Shown: positions 1 to 6,339 of the stretch, in pieces
How the letters are laid out: the number at the start of each line of letters is the position of its first letter
Position numbering within the stretch: position 1 is the first letter of the stretch
NCBI GenBank assembly: GCA_964349045.1
Contig: CAYGFI010000136.1
Span: 1-13,451 of the forward strand
Source of the DNA: JACJXF01 sp964349045
Lineage (GTDB): Bacteria > Bacteroidota > Bacteroidia > Bacteroidales > GCA-2748055
DNA: 13,451 bases
Direction: 5' to 3'
Notes under the pieces: model-generated
Seen by the model: the letters and a program-made list of their open reading frames with translations, nothing else
Database searches by the model: none
What the model was told of the DNA's origin: nothing
Translations under genes and position numbers: made by a program

Positions 1-26
1 GGATAAAGTATAATATTACCTTATCC
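1..26 (-). terminator. Candidate terminator hairpin after rplQ (cut by window edge)
   Basis: Read on the minus strand, this stretch folds into a 10-bp stem: GGATAAGGTA pairs with TACTTTATCC around the 6-nt loop ATATTA. One pair is G·U; on the plus strand the same position would be an A/C mismatch, so the fold favours the minus-strand transcript. It lies 35 bases past the rplQ stop and is preceded by an A-rich run (TTAAAAGG). An intrinsic terminator needs a U-tract after the stem, which would fall beyond base 1, so termination is inferred, not seen. It could also be part of a leader or a spacer of a neighbouring gene. Confidence 0.45.
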
Positions 27-61
27 CCTTTTAATAAAAAAATACTGTGATAGAGATTTAA

Positions 62-685
62 CTAAACGTCTTTCTTTTCTTCGTTATCGGGATTGGTAAC
101 TTCATCTGCAGCCTGATCAGTTTCGCTTGCTATATCTGCGGACTTTTCAGCTTCAGGGCTTTCTTCCACAATAGTAGCGTCTTCAATGTCGGGCACATTT
201 GTAACTATGGATTCCGTTTCATTTTTAACTTCAGCCGGTTCACCGGCAACTGCCTCCACTTTTTTCTTACCACCTCTCCTGCTTCTTGCTTTGGTTTTTG
301 TAGCAGTGGATGCTTTCAACATGTTTTCATTATAATCAACAAGTTCCATAATACACATATCGGCATTGTCGCCTAAACGTGTGCCCAGTTTAAGAATACG
401 GGTATAACCACCGGGCCTGTCAGCTACTTTAGTTGCTACTTCACGGAACAATTCGGTAACAGCATCCTTGTCCTGAAGATATCCAAATACCACCCTGCGT
501 GAGTTCGTTGAGTCTTCTTTCGACTTAGTGATAAGCGGCTCAACAAAAGTACGTAATGCTTTAGCTTTGGCAGTGGTGGTTTTAATTCGTTTGTGCAATA
601 TCAGAGAGGCGGCCATATTTGCCAGCATAGCCTTACGATGTGCACTTTTTCTGCCTAAGTGGTTAAAACTTTTCCTATGTCTCAT
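62..685 (-). CDS. rplQ: 50S ribosomal protein L17 with long acidic C-terminal tail
   Basis: Large-subunit protein bL17, which sits near the polypeptide exit face of the 50S subunit. The core (about residues 1–120) is typical: start MRHRKSFNHLGR, then a TTxAKAKALR segment, a SRRVVF stretch and the ADRPGGYTRI motif near residues 88–97. At 207 residues it is far longer than the roughly 120–130 of enterobacterial L17. Residues 124–142 are a basic patch with the run RSRRGGKKK, and residues 143–207 form a low-complexity tail with about 21 Asp/Glu against 4 Lys, probably disordered. Tails on L17 are common in Bacteroidota, but the exact length varies. It is the last gene, 6 bases after rpoA, and uses stop TAG. 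The frame is intact and the tail is in phase, so it is not a frameshift product. Confidence 0.97.
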   Translation of the reverse strand: MRHRKSFNHLGRKSAHRKAMLANMAASLILHKRIKTTTAKAKALRTFVEPLITKSKEDSTNSRRVVFGYLQDKDAVTELFREVATKVADRPGGYTRILKLGTRLGDNADMCIMELVDYNENMLKASTATKTKARSRRGGKKKVEAVAGEPAEVKNETESIVTNVPDIEDATIVEESPEAEKSADIASETDQAADEVTNPDNEEKKDV

Positions 686-691
686 TTTCTG

Positions 692-1684
692 TTATTCCTT
701 GTCTAATTTGTACTTATTAATATCCATTCCGAAATTAAGGCTCATGGAAGTAAGGAGCTCATCCAGTTCAGTAAGGGATTTCTTTCCGAAGTTTCTGAAT
801 TTAAGCAGATCATTTTTATTGAATTTTACCAGGTCTCCAAGGGTTTCAACCTCAGCTGCCTTAAGGCAGTTAAGAGCGCGAACGGAAAGATCCATATCCA
901 CGAGTTTGGTTTTGAGAAGCTGTCGCATGTGGAGAACTTCCTCATCAAACTCTTCGTTTGCAAATTTTTCATCCGAATCGAGGGTGATTTTCTCATCAGA
1001 AAACAACATAAAGTGGTAGATAAGGATCTTAGCTGCTTCTTTAAGTGCATCCTTTGGGTAAATTGAACCATCGGTATCAATTTCGATGATTAGTTTTTCA
1101 TAATCGGTTTTTTGCTCAACCCGGTAATTTTCTACTGCAAACTTAACATTTTTAATGGGCGTGTATATAGCATCGATTGCTACCAGTCCGAATTCAGGAT
1201 CAGCAGGTTTATTTTCATCAGCGGTAACATAACCTCTTCCTTTGTTGATCGAAAATTCCATTTGAAGTTTAACATCGGGTTCCATTCTGCAAATAACGAG
1301 ATCCGGGTTAAGTACCTTGAATCCGCTAAGAAACCTGGAAAGGTCACCGGCCTTGAACTCTTCCTGGCCGGTAATGGTTACCGTTATTTTCTCTTCATTA
1401 ACATCTTCGATCTGTTTTTTAAACCGGATCTGTTTAAGATTCAGTATGATCTGTGTCAGGTCTTCCATAACACCGGTTATAGTAGAAAACTCATGTTCAA
1501 CACCTTCGATTTTAACGGTAGATATTGCATAGCCCTCGAGTGAAGACAACAGGATTCTTCTAAGAGCATTCCCAACAGTTATACCGTAACCTGGTTCAAG
1601 AGGACGGAACTCGAATTTTCCTTTGTAATCATCGGATTCGAGCATTATAACCTTATCAGGTTTTTGAAAAGCTAAAATTGCCAT
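692..1684 (-). CDS. rpoA: DNA-directed RNA polymerase subunit alpha
   Basis: Alpha subunit of RNA polymerase; the dimer nucleates assembly of beta and beta', and its C-terminal domain touches DNA and activators. At 330 residues it is of usual length. The N-terminal domain (about 1–235) has the dimer motif PGYGITVGNALRRILLSS at 31–48. A linker rich in Asp/Glu (about 236–255) follows. The C-terminal domain (about 258–315) carries LSVRALNCLK with Arg269, Asn272, Cys273 and Lys275, which align with the UP-element-binding residues R265, N268, C269 and K271 of E. coli, and NFGKKSLTE with Gly300 and Ser303. DNA contact by the C-terminal domain is therefore likely kept. It sits 16 bases after rpsD, the usual alpha-operon place. 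The ATG start is preceded by A/T-rich sequence without an SD motif. Confidence 0.99.
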   Translation of the reverse strand: MAILAFQKPDKVIMLESDDYKGKFEFRPLEPGYGITVGNALRRILLSSLEGYAISTVKIEGVEHEFSTITGVMEDLTQIILNLKQIRFKKQIEDVNEEKITVTITGQEEFKAGDLSRFLSGFKVLNPDLVICRMEPDVKLQMEFSINKGRGYVTADENKPADPEFGLVAIDAIYTPIKNVKFAVENYRVEQKTDYEKLIIEIDTDGSIYPKDALKEAAKILIYHFMLFSDEKITLDSDEKFANEEFDEEVLHMRQLLKTKLVDMDLSVRALNCLKAAEVETLGDLVKFNKNDLLKFRNFGKKSLTELDELLTSMSLNFGMDINKYKLDKE

Positions 1685-1700
1685 AAAATCAGTTGTTATA

Positions 1701-2306
1701 TTATTTTGAATACAATTCTACGATCAGCTGTTCCTTTATGTTTTCAGGAATATCTTCTCTTTCCGGCTTATTCAGGTACTTACCGGACATTTGATTTGAA
1801 TCCCACTCAAGCCATGATGCTGAGGTACGGCGCGAGGACAGTGAATCGGCAATTGCTTCAAGGGATTTGGATTTTTCCCTTACACTTACAATATCACCAG
1901 GTTTCAGAATATAGGAAGATACATTAACAATATCTCCGTTAACCAGTATATGTCGATGTCCTACAAGTTGTCTTGCAGCCGCACGCGTAGGTGCAATTCC
2001 CAAACGGAAAACGACATTATCGAGGCGTGATTCAAGAAGCTGAAGAAGCACCTCACCGGTTACACCTTTGCTGCTCTGTGCTTTTTCAAACAGATTTCTG
2101 AATTGTTTCTCAAGGATACCGTAGGTATACTTTGCTTTCTGCTTTTCCTTAAGCTGGATACCATATTCAGAAGTTTTGCGTCTTCTCTTATTAGCGCCAT
2201 GCTGTCCGGGGGGATAATTTTTCTTTTCGAATGTTTTATCAGCGCCATAAATAGATTCGCCGAATTTTCTGGCAATCCTGGTTCTTGGTCCTCTATATCT
2301 CGCCAT
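1701..2306 (-). CDS. rpsD: 30S ribosomal protein S4, zinc-free form
   Basis: Primary 16S rRNA-binding protein uS4 that starts 5'-domain assembly of the 30S subunit. It has 201 residues, with the start MARYRGPRTR, the YPPGQHG motif at 31–37, and an S4 RNA-binding domain around 92–155 that includes SRLDNVVFRLG and HILVNGDIV. The protein has no Cys near its N-terminus, so it lacks the zinc knuckle seen in some bacterial S4 proteins. In E. coli S4 represses the alpha operon by binding a pseudoknot in the rpsM leader; the 33-base rpmJ–rpsM gap here looks too short for that structure, so such control is not supported here. A 34-base A/T-rich gap separates it from rpsK. Confidence 0.98.
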   Translation of the reverse strand: MARYRGPRTRIARKFGESIYGADKTFEKKNYPPGQHGANKRRRKTSEYGIQLKEKQKAKYTYGILEKQFRNLFEKAQSSKGVTGEVLLQLLESRLDNVVFRLGIAPTRAAARQLVGHRHILVNGDIVNVSSYILKPGDIVSVREKSKSLEAIADSLSSRRTSASWLEWDSNQMSGKYLNKPEREDIPENIKEQLIVELYSK

Positions 2307-2340
2307 TTATGTAAGTTTTACACTATATTATTAAAATATT

Positions 2341-2730
2341 TTATACCCGTCTTCTTTTGGGAGGACGGCATCCGTTGTGAGGAAGAGGAGTAACGTCAAC
2401 AATTTCAGTAACTTCAATCCCTGCAGTGTGGATGGTTCTGATAGCCGATTCCCTTCCGGCGCCAGGTCCTTTAACATATACTTTTACTTTCCGGAGGCCG
2501 CTGTCATAGGCTGCCTTGGAACAATCGGCTGCTGCCATCTGGGCAGCATACGGTGTATTTTTCTTAGAGCCCTTAAAGCCCATTTTTCCTGCTGATGACC
2601 AGGAGATCACTTGCCCTGAATTATTGGTAAGTGATACAATAATGTTGTTGAATGAGGCATGAACATGAGCCTGCCCGGTTGGTTCAACGTTTACAACTTT
2701 CTTCCTTGTCGATCCGGTCTTTTTTGCCAT
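2341..2730 (-). CDS. rpsK: 30S ribosomal protein S11
   Basis: uS11, on the platform of the 30S subunit near the mRNA exit channel, where it contacts the 3' part of 16S rRNA with S18 and S21. At 129 residues the length is normal. Family signs are AHVHASFNNIIVSLT at about 21–35, GMKGSKKNTPYAAQ-like sequence at 51–64 (here GFKGSKKNTPYAAQ), VKGPGAGRESA at 87–97, and the basic C-terminal signature VTPLPHNGCRPPKRRRV at 113–129. That signature includes the Asn119–Gly120 pair, the site that becomes isoaspartate in E. coli S11. The gene lies 11 bases after rpsM. Confidence 0.99.
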   Translation of the reverse strand: MAKKTGSTRKKVVNVEPTGQAHVHASFNNIIVSLTNNSGQVISWSSAGKMGFKGSKKNTPYAAQMAAADCSKAAYDSGLRKVKVYVKGPGAGRESAIRTIHTAGIEVTEIVDVTPLPHNGCRPPKRRRV

Positions 2731-2741
2731 CTTCTTATTTC

Positions 2742-3119
2742 TTATTTAGTTGCTTTCTTCTTGTTTGCTACAGTTTTCTTTCTGCCCTTACGGGTTCTTG
2801 CATTGTTTTTCGTGCTCTGACCTCTTACGGGCAACCCGATACGATGGCGGATACCTCTGTAGCAGCCGATATCCATGAGCCTTTTAATGTTAAGCTGAAC
2901 AGATGATCTCAATTCTCCCTCTACCTTAAATTCGTCGTTTATAACCTTACGGATTCTTGATATCTGGTCATCATCCCAGTCTTTAACCTGGATATCGTAG
3001 TTAACTTCTGCTTTATCCAGAATTTTTCTGGAAGAGCTCCTTCCGATTCCAAAAATGTAGGTAAGACCTACTTCTCCACGTTTATTTTTTGGCAAATCAA
3101 CGCCAACAATTCTAGCCAT
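2742..3119 (-). CDS. rpsM: 30S ribosomal protein S13
   Basis: uS13 in the 30S head; it forms bridges to the 50S subunit (to 23S helix 38 and to L5), and its C-terminal tail reaches toward the P-site tRNA. It has 125 residues. The start MARIVGVDLP is typical. A helix–two-turn–helix region spans about 14–60, and the basic signature with RGQSTKNNARTRKG lies at 99–112. The Lys-rich end (KKKATK) is the tRNA-facing tail. It is the first gene of the classical alpha operon but here it follows rpmJ by only 33 bases with no promoter I can recognise, so it is probably co-transcribed with the spc genes. Confidence 0.99.
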   Translation of the reverse strand: MARIVGVDLPKNKRGEVGLTYIFGIGRSSSRKILDKAEVNYDIQVKDWDDDQISRIRKVINDEFKVEGELRSSVQLNIKRLMDIGCYRGIRHRIGLPVRGQSTKNNARTRKGRKKTVANKKKATK

Positions 3120-3152
3120 AATCTTATACTAATTTGATTTCATTAAATATTA

Positions 3153-3269
3153 TTAACCCTGACGCTGTTTGAATTTCGGATTCTTTTTGTTGATCACATA
3201 CAAACGTCCTTTACGCTTTACGATTTTACAGTCAGCGCTGCGCGGCTTAATTGATGTTCTGATTTTCAT
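3153..3269 (-). CDS. rpmJ: 50S ribosomal protein L36, metal-free form
   Basis: A 38-residue protein bL36 read directly from the sequence. It begins MKIRTSIKPRSADCK and ends NPKFKQRQG followed by TAA. L36 binds 23S rRNA late in 50S assembly. The zinc-binding type has Cys11, Cys14, Cys27 and His33; here these positions are Ser11, Cys14, Asn27 and Phe33, so only one ligand remains and zinc binding is not expected. This matches the form known from Bacteroidota. It lies 8 bases after infA and 33 bases before rpsM, its usual place at the end of the spc cluster. Confidence 0.97.
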   Translation of the reverse strand: MKIRTSIKPRSADCKIVKRKGRLYVINKKNPKFKQRQG

Positions 3270-3277
3270 TTCTTAAA

Positions 3278-3496
3278 TTATTTATATCTGAATGATATTC
3301 TTCCTTTTGTTAAATCATATAATGACATTTCAACTTTCACTTTATCTCCGGGCAACAGTTTAATATAATGCATTCTCATTTTGCCGGAGATATGAGCAGT
3401 AATAATGTGCCCGTTCTCAAGTTCAACGCGGAACATTGCATTAGACAAAGCTTCGGTTATAACCCCATCCTGTTCGATAGAAGGTTGTTTAGCCAT
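3278..3496 (-). CDS. infA: Translation initiation factor IF-1
   Basis: IF-1 binds the A site of the 30S subunit during initiation and helps IF-2 and IF-3 select the initiator tRNA. The 72-residue length is exactly typical. It forms a single OB (S1-like) fold. Family markers are the start MAKQPSIEQDG, FRVELENGH at 22–30, HISGKMRMHYIKLLPGDKV at 35–53, and the end DLTKGRISFRYK at 61–72. It starts 3 bases after the map stop, so the two are tightly coupled, and is followed by rpmJ. Confidence 0.99.
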   Translation of the reverse strand: MAKQPSIEQDGVITEALSNAMFRVELENGHIITAHISGKMRMHYIKLLPGDKVKVEMSLYDLTKGRISFRYK

Positions 3497-3499
3497 ATT

Positions 3500-4276
3500 T
3501 TATTTCAATTTTAATACTTCTTCAATATAACTGAAAGTAGAAAGTACATCCGGCTTTCCGGAATCAATCGCTACTGCCAGTTCAAAATGTGCAGAAGGCA
3601 TTTTATCTTTTGTTCTGATGGTCCAGCCGTCTGCCTCCTGGATAATTTGTCTTTTCCCCAGGTTTATCATGGGTTCGATACAAATAACCATGCCTTTTTT
3701 AAGTATCGCACCGGTTCCTTTGTTTCCGTAATTAGGAACTTCAGGTTCTTCGTGAAGGTTTCTTCCCAATCCATGCCCAACCATTTCCCTTACTACAGAA
3801 TACCCGGCCTCTTCACAATACTCCTGAACGGTATGGCCAATATCGCCAACACGATTTCCCTCTTTTGCTGCTTCAATGCCAAGAAACAGCGCTTCTTTTG
3901 TAATCCTGAGGAGGCTGCTAACGGATTGAGATACTTCTCCAACTTCAAAACTGTAAGCTGTATCGCCGTAGAAACCATCGAGTATAACACCACAATCCAC
4001 AGAGATCATATCTCCATCATTCAGGATATAGGATGAAGGGATCCCATGTACCACCTGAGAGTTGACGGATGTGCAAAGGGTTTTCGGGTATCCGTTGTAA
4101 TGCAGGAATCCCGGTATTGCCTTATTATCCCGGATAAATTCTTCAGCAACCCGATCGAGTTTTTCTGTTGTCACACCCGGTTTGATAAGCTTTGCAACTT
4201 CAGCAAGTGTTTTTGATACGAGCTGATTACTTTCGCGAAGTTTATTGATCTCCTCAGTTGTTTTAATTATAATCAT
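3500..4276 (-). CDS. map: Methionine aminopeptidase, type I
   Basis: Cytosolic di-metal enzyme that removes the initiator Met from new proteins with a small second residue. Counting from the ATG at 4276 (258 residues), all five metal ligands are visible: Asp94 (in SVDCG), Asp105 (in FYGDT), His168 (in MVGHGLG), Glu201 (in CIEPM) and Glu232 (in AHFELAV). The substrate-binding His77 is in VVHGIP. There is no N-terminal zinc-finger extension, so it is the short type Ia form. A TTG codon lies directly before this ATG and could add one residue; I prefer ATG because it is the stronger codon. An AGGAGA motif lies 9 bases upstream, which is unusual for this genome. The gene sits 25 bases after secY and 3 bases before infA, with no adk between, as is typical of Bacteroidota. 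Confidence 0.98.
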   Translation of the reverse strand: MIIIKTTEEINKLRESNQLVSKTLAEVAKLIKPGVTTEKLDRVAEEFIRDNKAIPGFLHYNGYPKTLCTSVNSQVVHGIPSSYILNDGDMISVDCGVILDGFYGDTAYSFEVGEVSQSVSSLLRITKEALFLGIEAAKEGNRVGDIGHTVQEYCEEAGYSVVREMVGHGLGRNLHEEPEVPNYGNKGTGAILKKGMVICIEPMINLGKRQIIQEADGWTIRTKDKMPSAHFELAVAIDSGKPDVLSTFSYIEEVLKLK

Positions 4277-4285
4277 CAAAGAACG

Positions 4286-4291
4286 TCTCCT
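4286..4291 (-). promoter_or_regulatory. Shine-Dalgarno-like AGGAGA before map
   Basis: The minus strand reads AGGAGA, then nine bases (CGTTCTTTG), then the map ATG. Spacing is 9 bases to ATG or 6 to the neighbouring TTG. The motif lies in the secY–map gap, so it is not forced by coding sequence. Nearly all other starts in the window have A/T-rich leaders without such a motif. Confidence 0.5.
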
Positions 4292-4301
4292 GATTCACAG
4301 G

Positions 4302-5633
4302 TTAAATTGAAGCTGAACTGCCTGATCTCCCTTTAATACGGCCTGATTTCATAAGCCCGTCGTAATGTCTCATCAGAAGGTGACTCTCTATTTGCTGTAA
4401 TGTATCCAACACTACTCCAACAAGAATCAGCAGTGAAGTACCTCCATAAAATTGTGCAAAGGTACTGTTTACTCCGGCAATTGTTGCAAATGCTGGCATA
4501 ATAGCTACAAAAGCCAGGAATATGGAACCCGGAAGAGTAATCCTCGACATAATGGTATCAAGGAATTCAACCGTTTTTCTGCCCGGTTTAATTCCGGGGA
4601 TGAATCCGCCATTTTTCTTCATATCCTCTGCCATTTGCATGGGGTTGATAGTAATAGCGGTATAGAAATAGGTAAATAGTATGATCAGAATAGCGAATAC
4701 AAAATTATACCAGAATCCGGTAATTGTTGAAAATGCTGCCGCAAAACCAGTAAGAGCATCTGAGTTGGCGAATCCTGCAATTGTAATAGGGATAAACATT
4801 AATGCCTGCGCAAAAATAATTGGCATTACACCTGCAGCATTTACCTTAAGGGGAATATATTGTCTGACTCCTCCGTATTGTTTATTTCCAACGATACGTT
4901 TTGCATACTGAACCGGAATTCTTCGTGTTCCCTGAACCAAAAGTATGGTAGCCATGAATACGAAGAAGAGGAAAACAATTTCAAGTAAAAATGCTACAAG
5001 TCCGCCACCCTGTTGTTCAAGGCGGGTGCTGAATTCCGCGATAATGGCAAAAGGAAAGCGGGCAATGATCCCTATCATAATAATGAGGGAGATCCCGTTT
5101 CCTATACCTTTGTCTGTAATTTTTTCACCCAGCCACATGACAAACATAGTTCCGGCTGTAAGAATAATAATTGAAGCCAGTTGTGAAAATGCGGGACTAA
5201 AAGCTTCAGGAGCCTGAGCTCTGAGGTTAGCAATATAGGCAGGAGCCTGAAGTAGCAGAATAACTACGGTGAGATATCGGGTAATCTGGTTTACTTTCCG
5301 CCTGCCGCTTTCGCCTTCTTTCTGAAGTCTCTGGAAATAAGGAACCGCGATACCGAGTAACTGAATAACGATTGAGGCTGAAATGTAAGGCATGATTCCC
5401 AGACCAAATACTGAGGCATTTGAGAAGGCGCCACCGCTAAACATATCAAGGAGTCCCATTACTCCTCCTTCGGTTTGAGCCTTTAACCCAGCAAGGGCAT
5501 CAGGATCAATTCCCGGGAGAACAATGAAAGAACCCAGACGATAAATTAAAAGAATTCCCAGAGTATAGAGAATTCTCTGTCTAAGTTCCTCAATTTTAAA
5601 GATGTTTTTTATAGTTTCAATAAAAGCTCTCAT
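4302..5633 (-). CDS. secY: Preprotein translocase subunit SecY
   Basis: Channel-forming inner-membrane subunit of the SecYEG translocon, which exports unfolded proteins and inserts membrane proteins. It has 443 residues and the usual ten hydrophobic segments. Segment 1 lies near 20–40, followed by the plug region around 58–75 (GLLDMFSGGAF) and segment 2 near 76–97. The motif QRLQKEGESGRRKVNQITRY at 101–120 is the cytoplasmic loop before segment 3. The long cytoplasmic loop 6/7, which contacts the ribosome and SecA, lies near 234–265 (VQGTRRIPVQYAKR). Segment 7 then starts at NAAGVMPIIFA. The C-terminal tail is short and basic (HYDGLMKSGRIKGRSG). It sits between rplO and map, the standard spc position. 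Confidence 0.99.
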   Translation of the reverse strand: MRAFIETIKNIFKIEELRQRILYTLGILLIYRLGSFIVLPGIDPDALAGLKAQTEGGVMGLLDMFSGGAFSNASVFGLGIMPYISASIVIQLLGIAVPYFQRLQKEGESGRRKVNQITRYLTVVILLLQAPAYIANLRAQAPEAFSPAFSQLASIIILTAGTMFVMWLGEKITDKGIGNGISLIIMIGIIARFPFAIIAEFSTRLEQQGGGLVAFLLEIVFLFFVFMATILLVQGTRRIPVQYAKRIVGNKQYGGVRQYIPLKVNAAGVMPIIFAQALMFIPITIAGFANSDALTGFAAAFSTITGFWYNFVFAILIILFTYFYTAITINPMQMAEDMKKNGGFIPGIKPGRKTVEFLDTIMSRITLPGSIFLAFVAIMPAFATIAGVNSTFAQFYGGTSLLILVGVVLDTLQQIESHLLMRHYDGLMKSGRIKGRSGSSASI

Positions 5634-5648
5634 CAGTCTTTTTTATTA

Positions 5649-5666
5649 ACCCGTCAGTTACCGGGT
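5649..5666 (-). other. Small hairpin between rplO and secY
   Basis: The transcript can form a 5-bp G/C-rich stem, ACCCG with CGGGT, around an 8-nt loop (GTAACTGA). It fills the centre of the 37-base rplO–secY gap and ends 15 bases before the secY ATG. It is followed by TTAATAAAAAAG, not by a U-tract, so it is not an intrinsic terminator. A role in RNA processing or in limiting secY translation is possible but only inferred; a 5-bp stem can also arise by chance. Confidence 0.3.
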
Positions 5667-5670
5667 ATTG

Positions 5671-6117
5671 TTAGATTAGGTTGGCAGTTCCCTGAGCTGC
5701 TTCAATAGCTTCAATAGCTTTCTTTGAAAATGCGTGTGCCTTAACAGAAAGTTTAGTAGTTAAATTTCCGTTTCCGAGTATTTTAACTTTTGCTTTTTTA
5801 TTGATCAGGCCGGCATCGATAAGTGTATCTATATCAATGTCTTTCAGATCTTTTTTATCGGCAAGATATTGAAGCGTACTGATGTTAATCCCTTTAAATT
5901 CTTTGCGGTTAATATTGGTAAAGCCGAATTTAGGTACTCTTCTCTGCAAAGGCATCTGGCCTCCCTCAAATCCGACTTTTCTTGAATACCCTGATCTGGA
6001 CTGGGCGCCCTTATGTCCTTTAGTTGAAGTACCGCCTCTTCCGGACCCTTGTCCGCGTCCCTTTCGCTTACTACTATGAGTTGATCCCTTTGCCGGTTTT
6101 AAATTACTCAAATCCAT
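5671..6117 (-). CDS. rplO: 50S ribosomal protein L15
   Basis: uL15 binds 23S rRNA and helps late 50S assembly. It has 148 residues. The N-terminal half is an extended Gly/Arg/Lys-rich arm (GRGQGSGRGGTSTKGHKGAQSR within about 20–41) that threads into rRNA. The family motif GFEGGQMPLQRRVPKFGF is at 49–66. The C-terminal half is a globular domain (from about 75) with GLINKKAKVKILGNG. The ATG start gives MDLSNLKPAKGS, the usual Bacteroidota start, and follows rpmD by 26 bases. Confidence 0.99.
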   Translation of the reverse strand: MDLSNLKPAKGSTHSSKRKGRGQGSGRGGTSTKGHKGAQSRSGYSRKVGFEGGQMPLQRRVPKFGFTNINRKEFKGINISTLQYLADKKDLKDIDIDTLIDAGLINKKAKVKILGNGNLTTKLSVKAHAFSKKAIEAIEAAQGTANLI

Positions 6118-6143
6118 TTCTTTGTGATATAAAATGATAAATA

Positions 6144-6323
6144 TTAAAATTTTTCTACTTTAAGCAGGTGAGATAATTTGCCTACCATACCCAAAATCTG
6201 GGGAGTGGCTTCAACCTCAACGCTGGCGTTAACTTTTTTAAGACCCAATGCGGTAAGGGTTTTCTTTTGTCTCTCGGTACTTCCGATTTTACTCCTGACC
6301 TGGGTTATTTTGATCTTTGCCAT
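6144..6323 (-). CDS. rpmD: 50S ribosomal protein L30
   Basis: A 59-residue protein uL30 read directly from the sequence, starting MAKIKITQVRSKIGS and ending LLKVEKF before TAA. Family markers are the KITQVRSKIG strand, the QKKTLTALGLKK helix region at about 19–30, and the end segment PQILGMVGKLSHLL at 41–54. It has the short bacterial L30 length. The gene fills the rpsE–rplO space, its standard position, with gaps of 16 and 26 bases. Confidence 0.97.
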   Translation of the reverse strand: MAKIKITQVRSKIGSTERQKKTLTALGLKKVNASVEVEATPQILGMVGKLSHLLKVEKF

Positions 6324-6339
6324 TTCGAATAACTGATTA

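Noticed and set aside
544..551. TACTTTTG on the minus strand, resembling the Bacteroidota -7 promoter box TAnnTTTG
   Set aside because: It lies within rplQ, there is no TTTG box at the matching upstream distance, and no gene start follows.
528..1019. Plus-strand open frame of 163 codons across rplQ–rpoA
   Set aside because: It lies antisense to two clearly real genes, matches no family I know, and its Ser/Leu/Arg-rich content is what the reverse of Lys/Glu-rich genes gives.
1112..1543. Plus-strand open frame of 143 codons inside rpoA
   Set aside because: It is fully antisense to the conserved N-terminal domain of alpha; no leader or family resemblance.
2307..2343. Inverted repeats in the rpsK–rpsD gap (TGTAA/TTACA and the palindrome TAAAATATTTTA)
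   Set aside because: Both are short and purely or mostly A/T, expected by chance in such a gap, and neither is followed by a U-tract or resembles the S4 pseudoknot.
3120..3152. Possible separate alpha-operon promoter or S4-binding leader before rpsM
   Set aside because: The gap is only 33 bases and A/T-rich; I see neither a TTTG/TAnnTTTG pair nor a pseudoknot-like layout.
3587..4036. Plus-strand open frame of 149 codons inside map
   Set aside because: It is antisense to the catalytic core of map, whose ligands are all intact; the frame has no recognisable motif.
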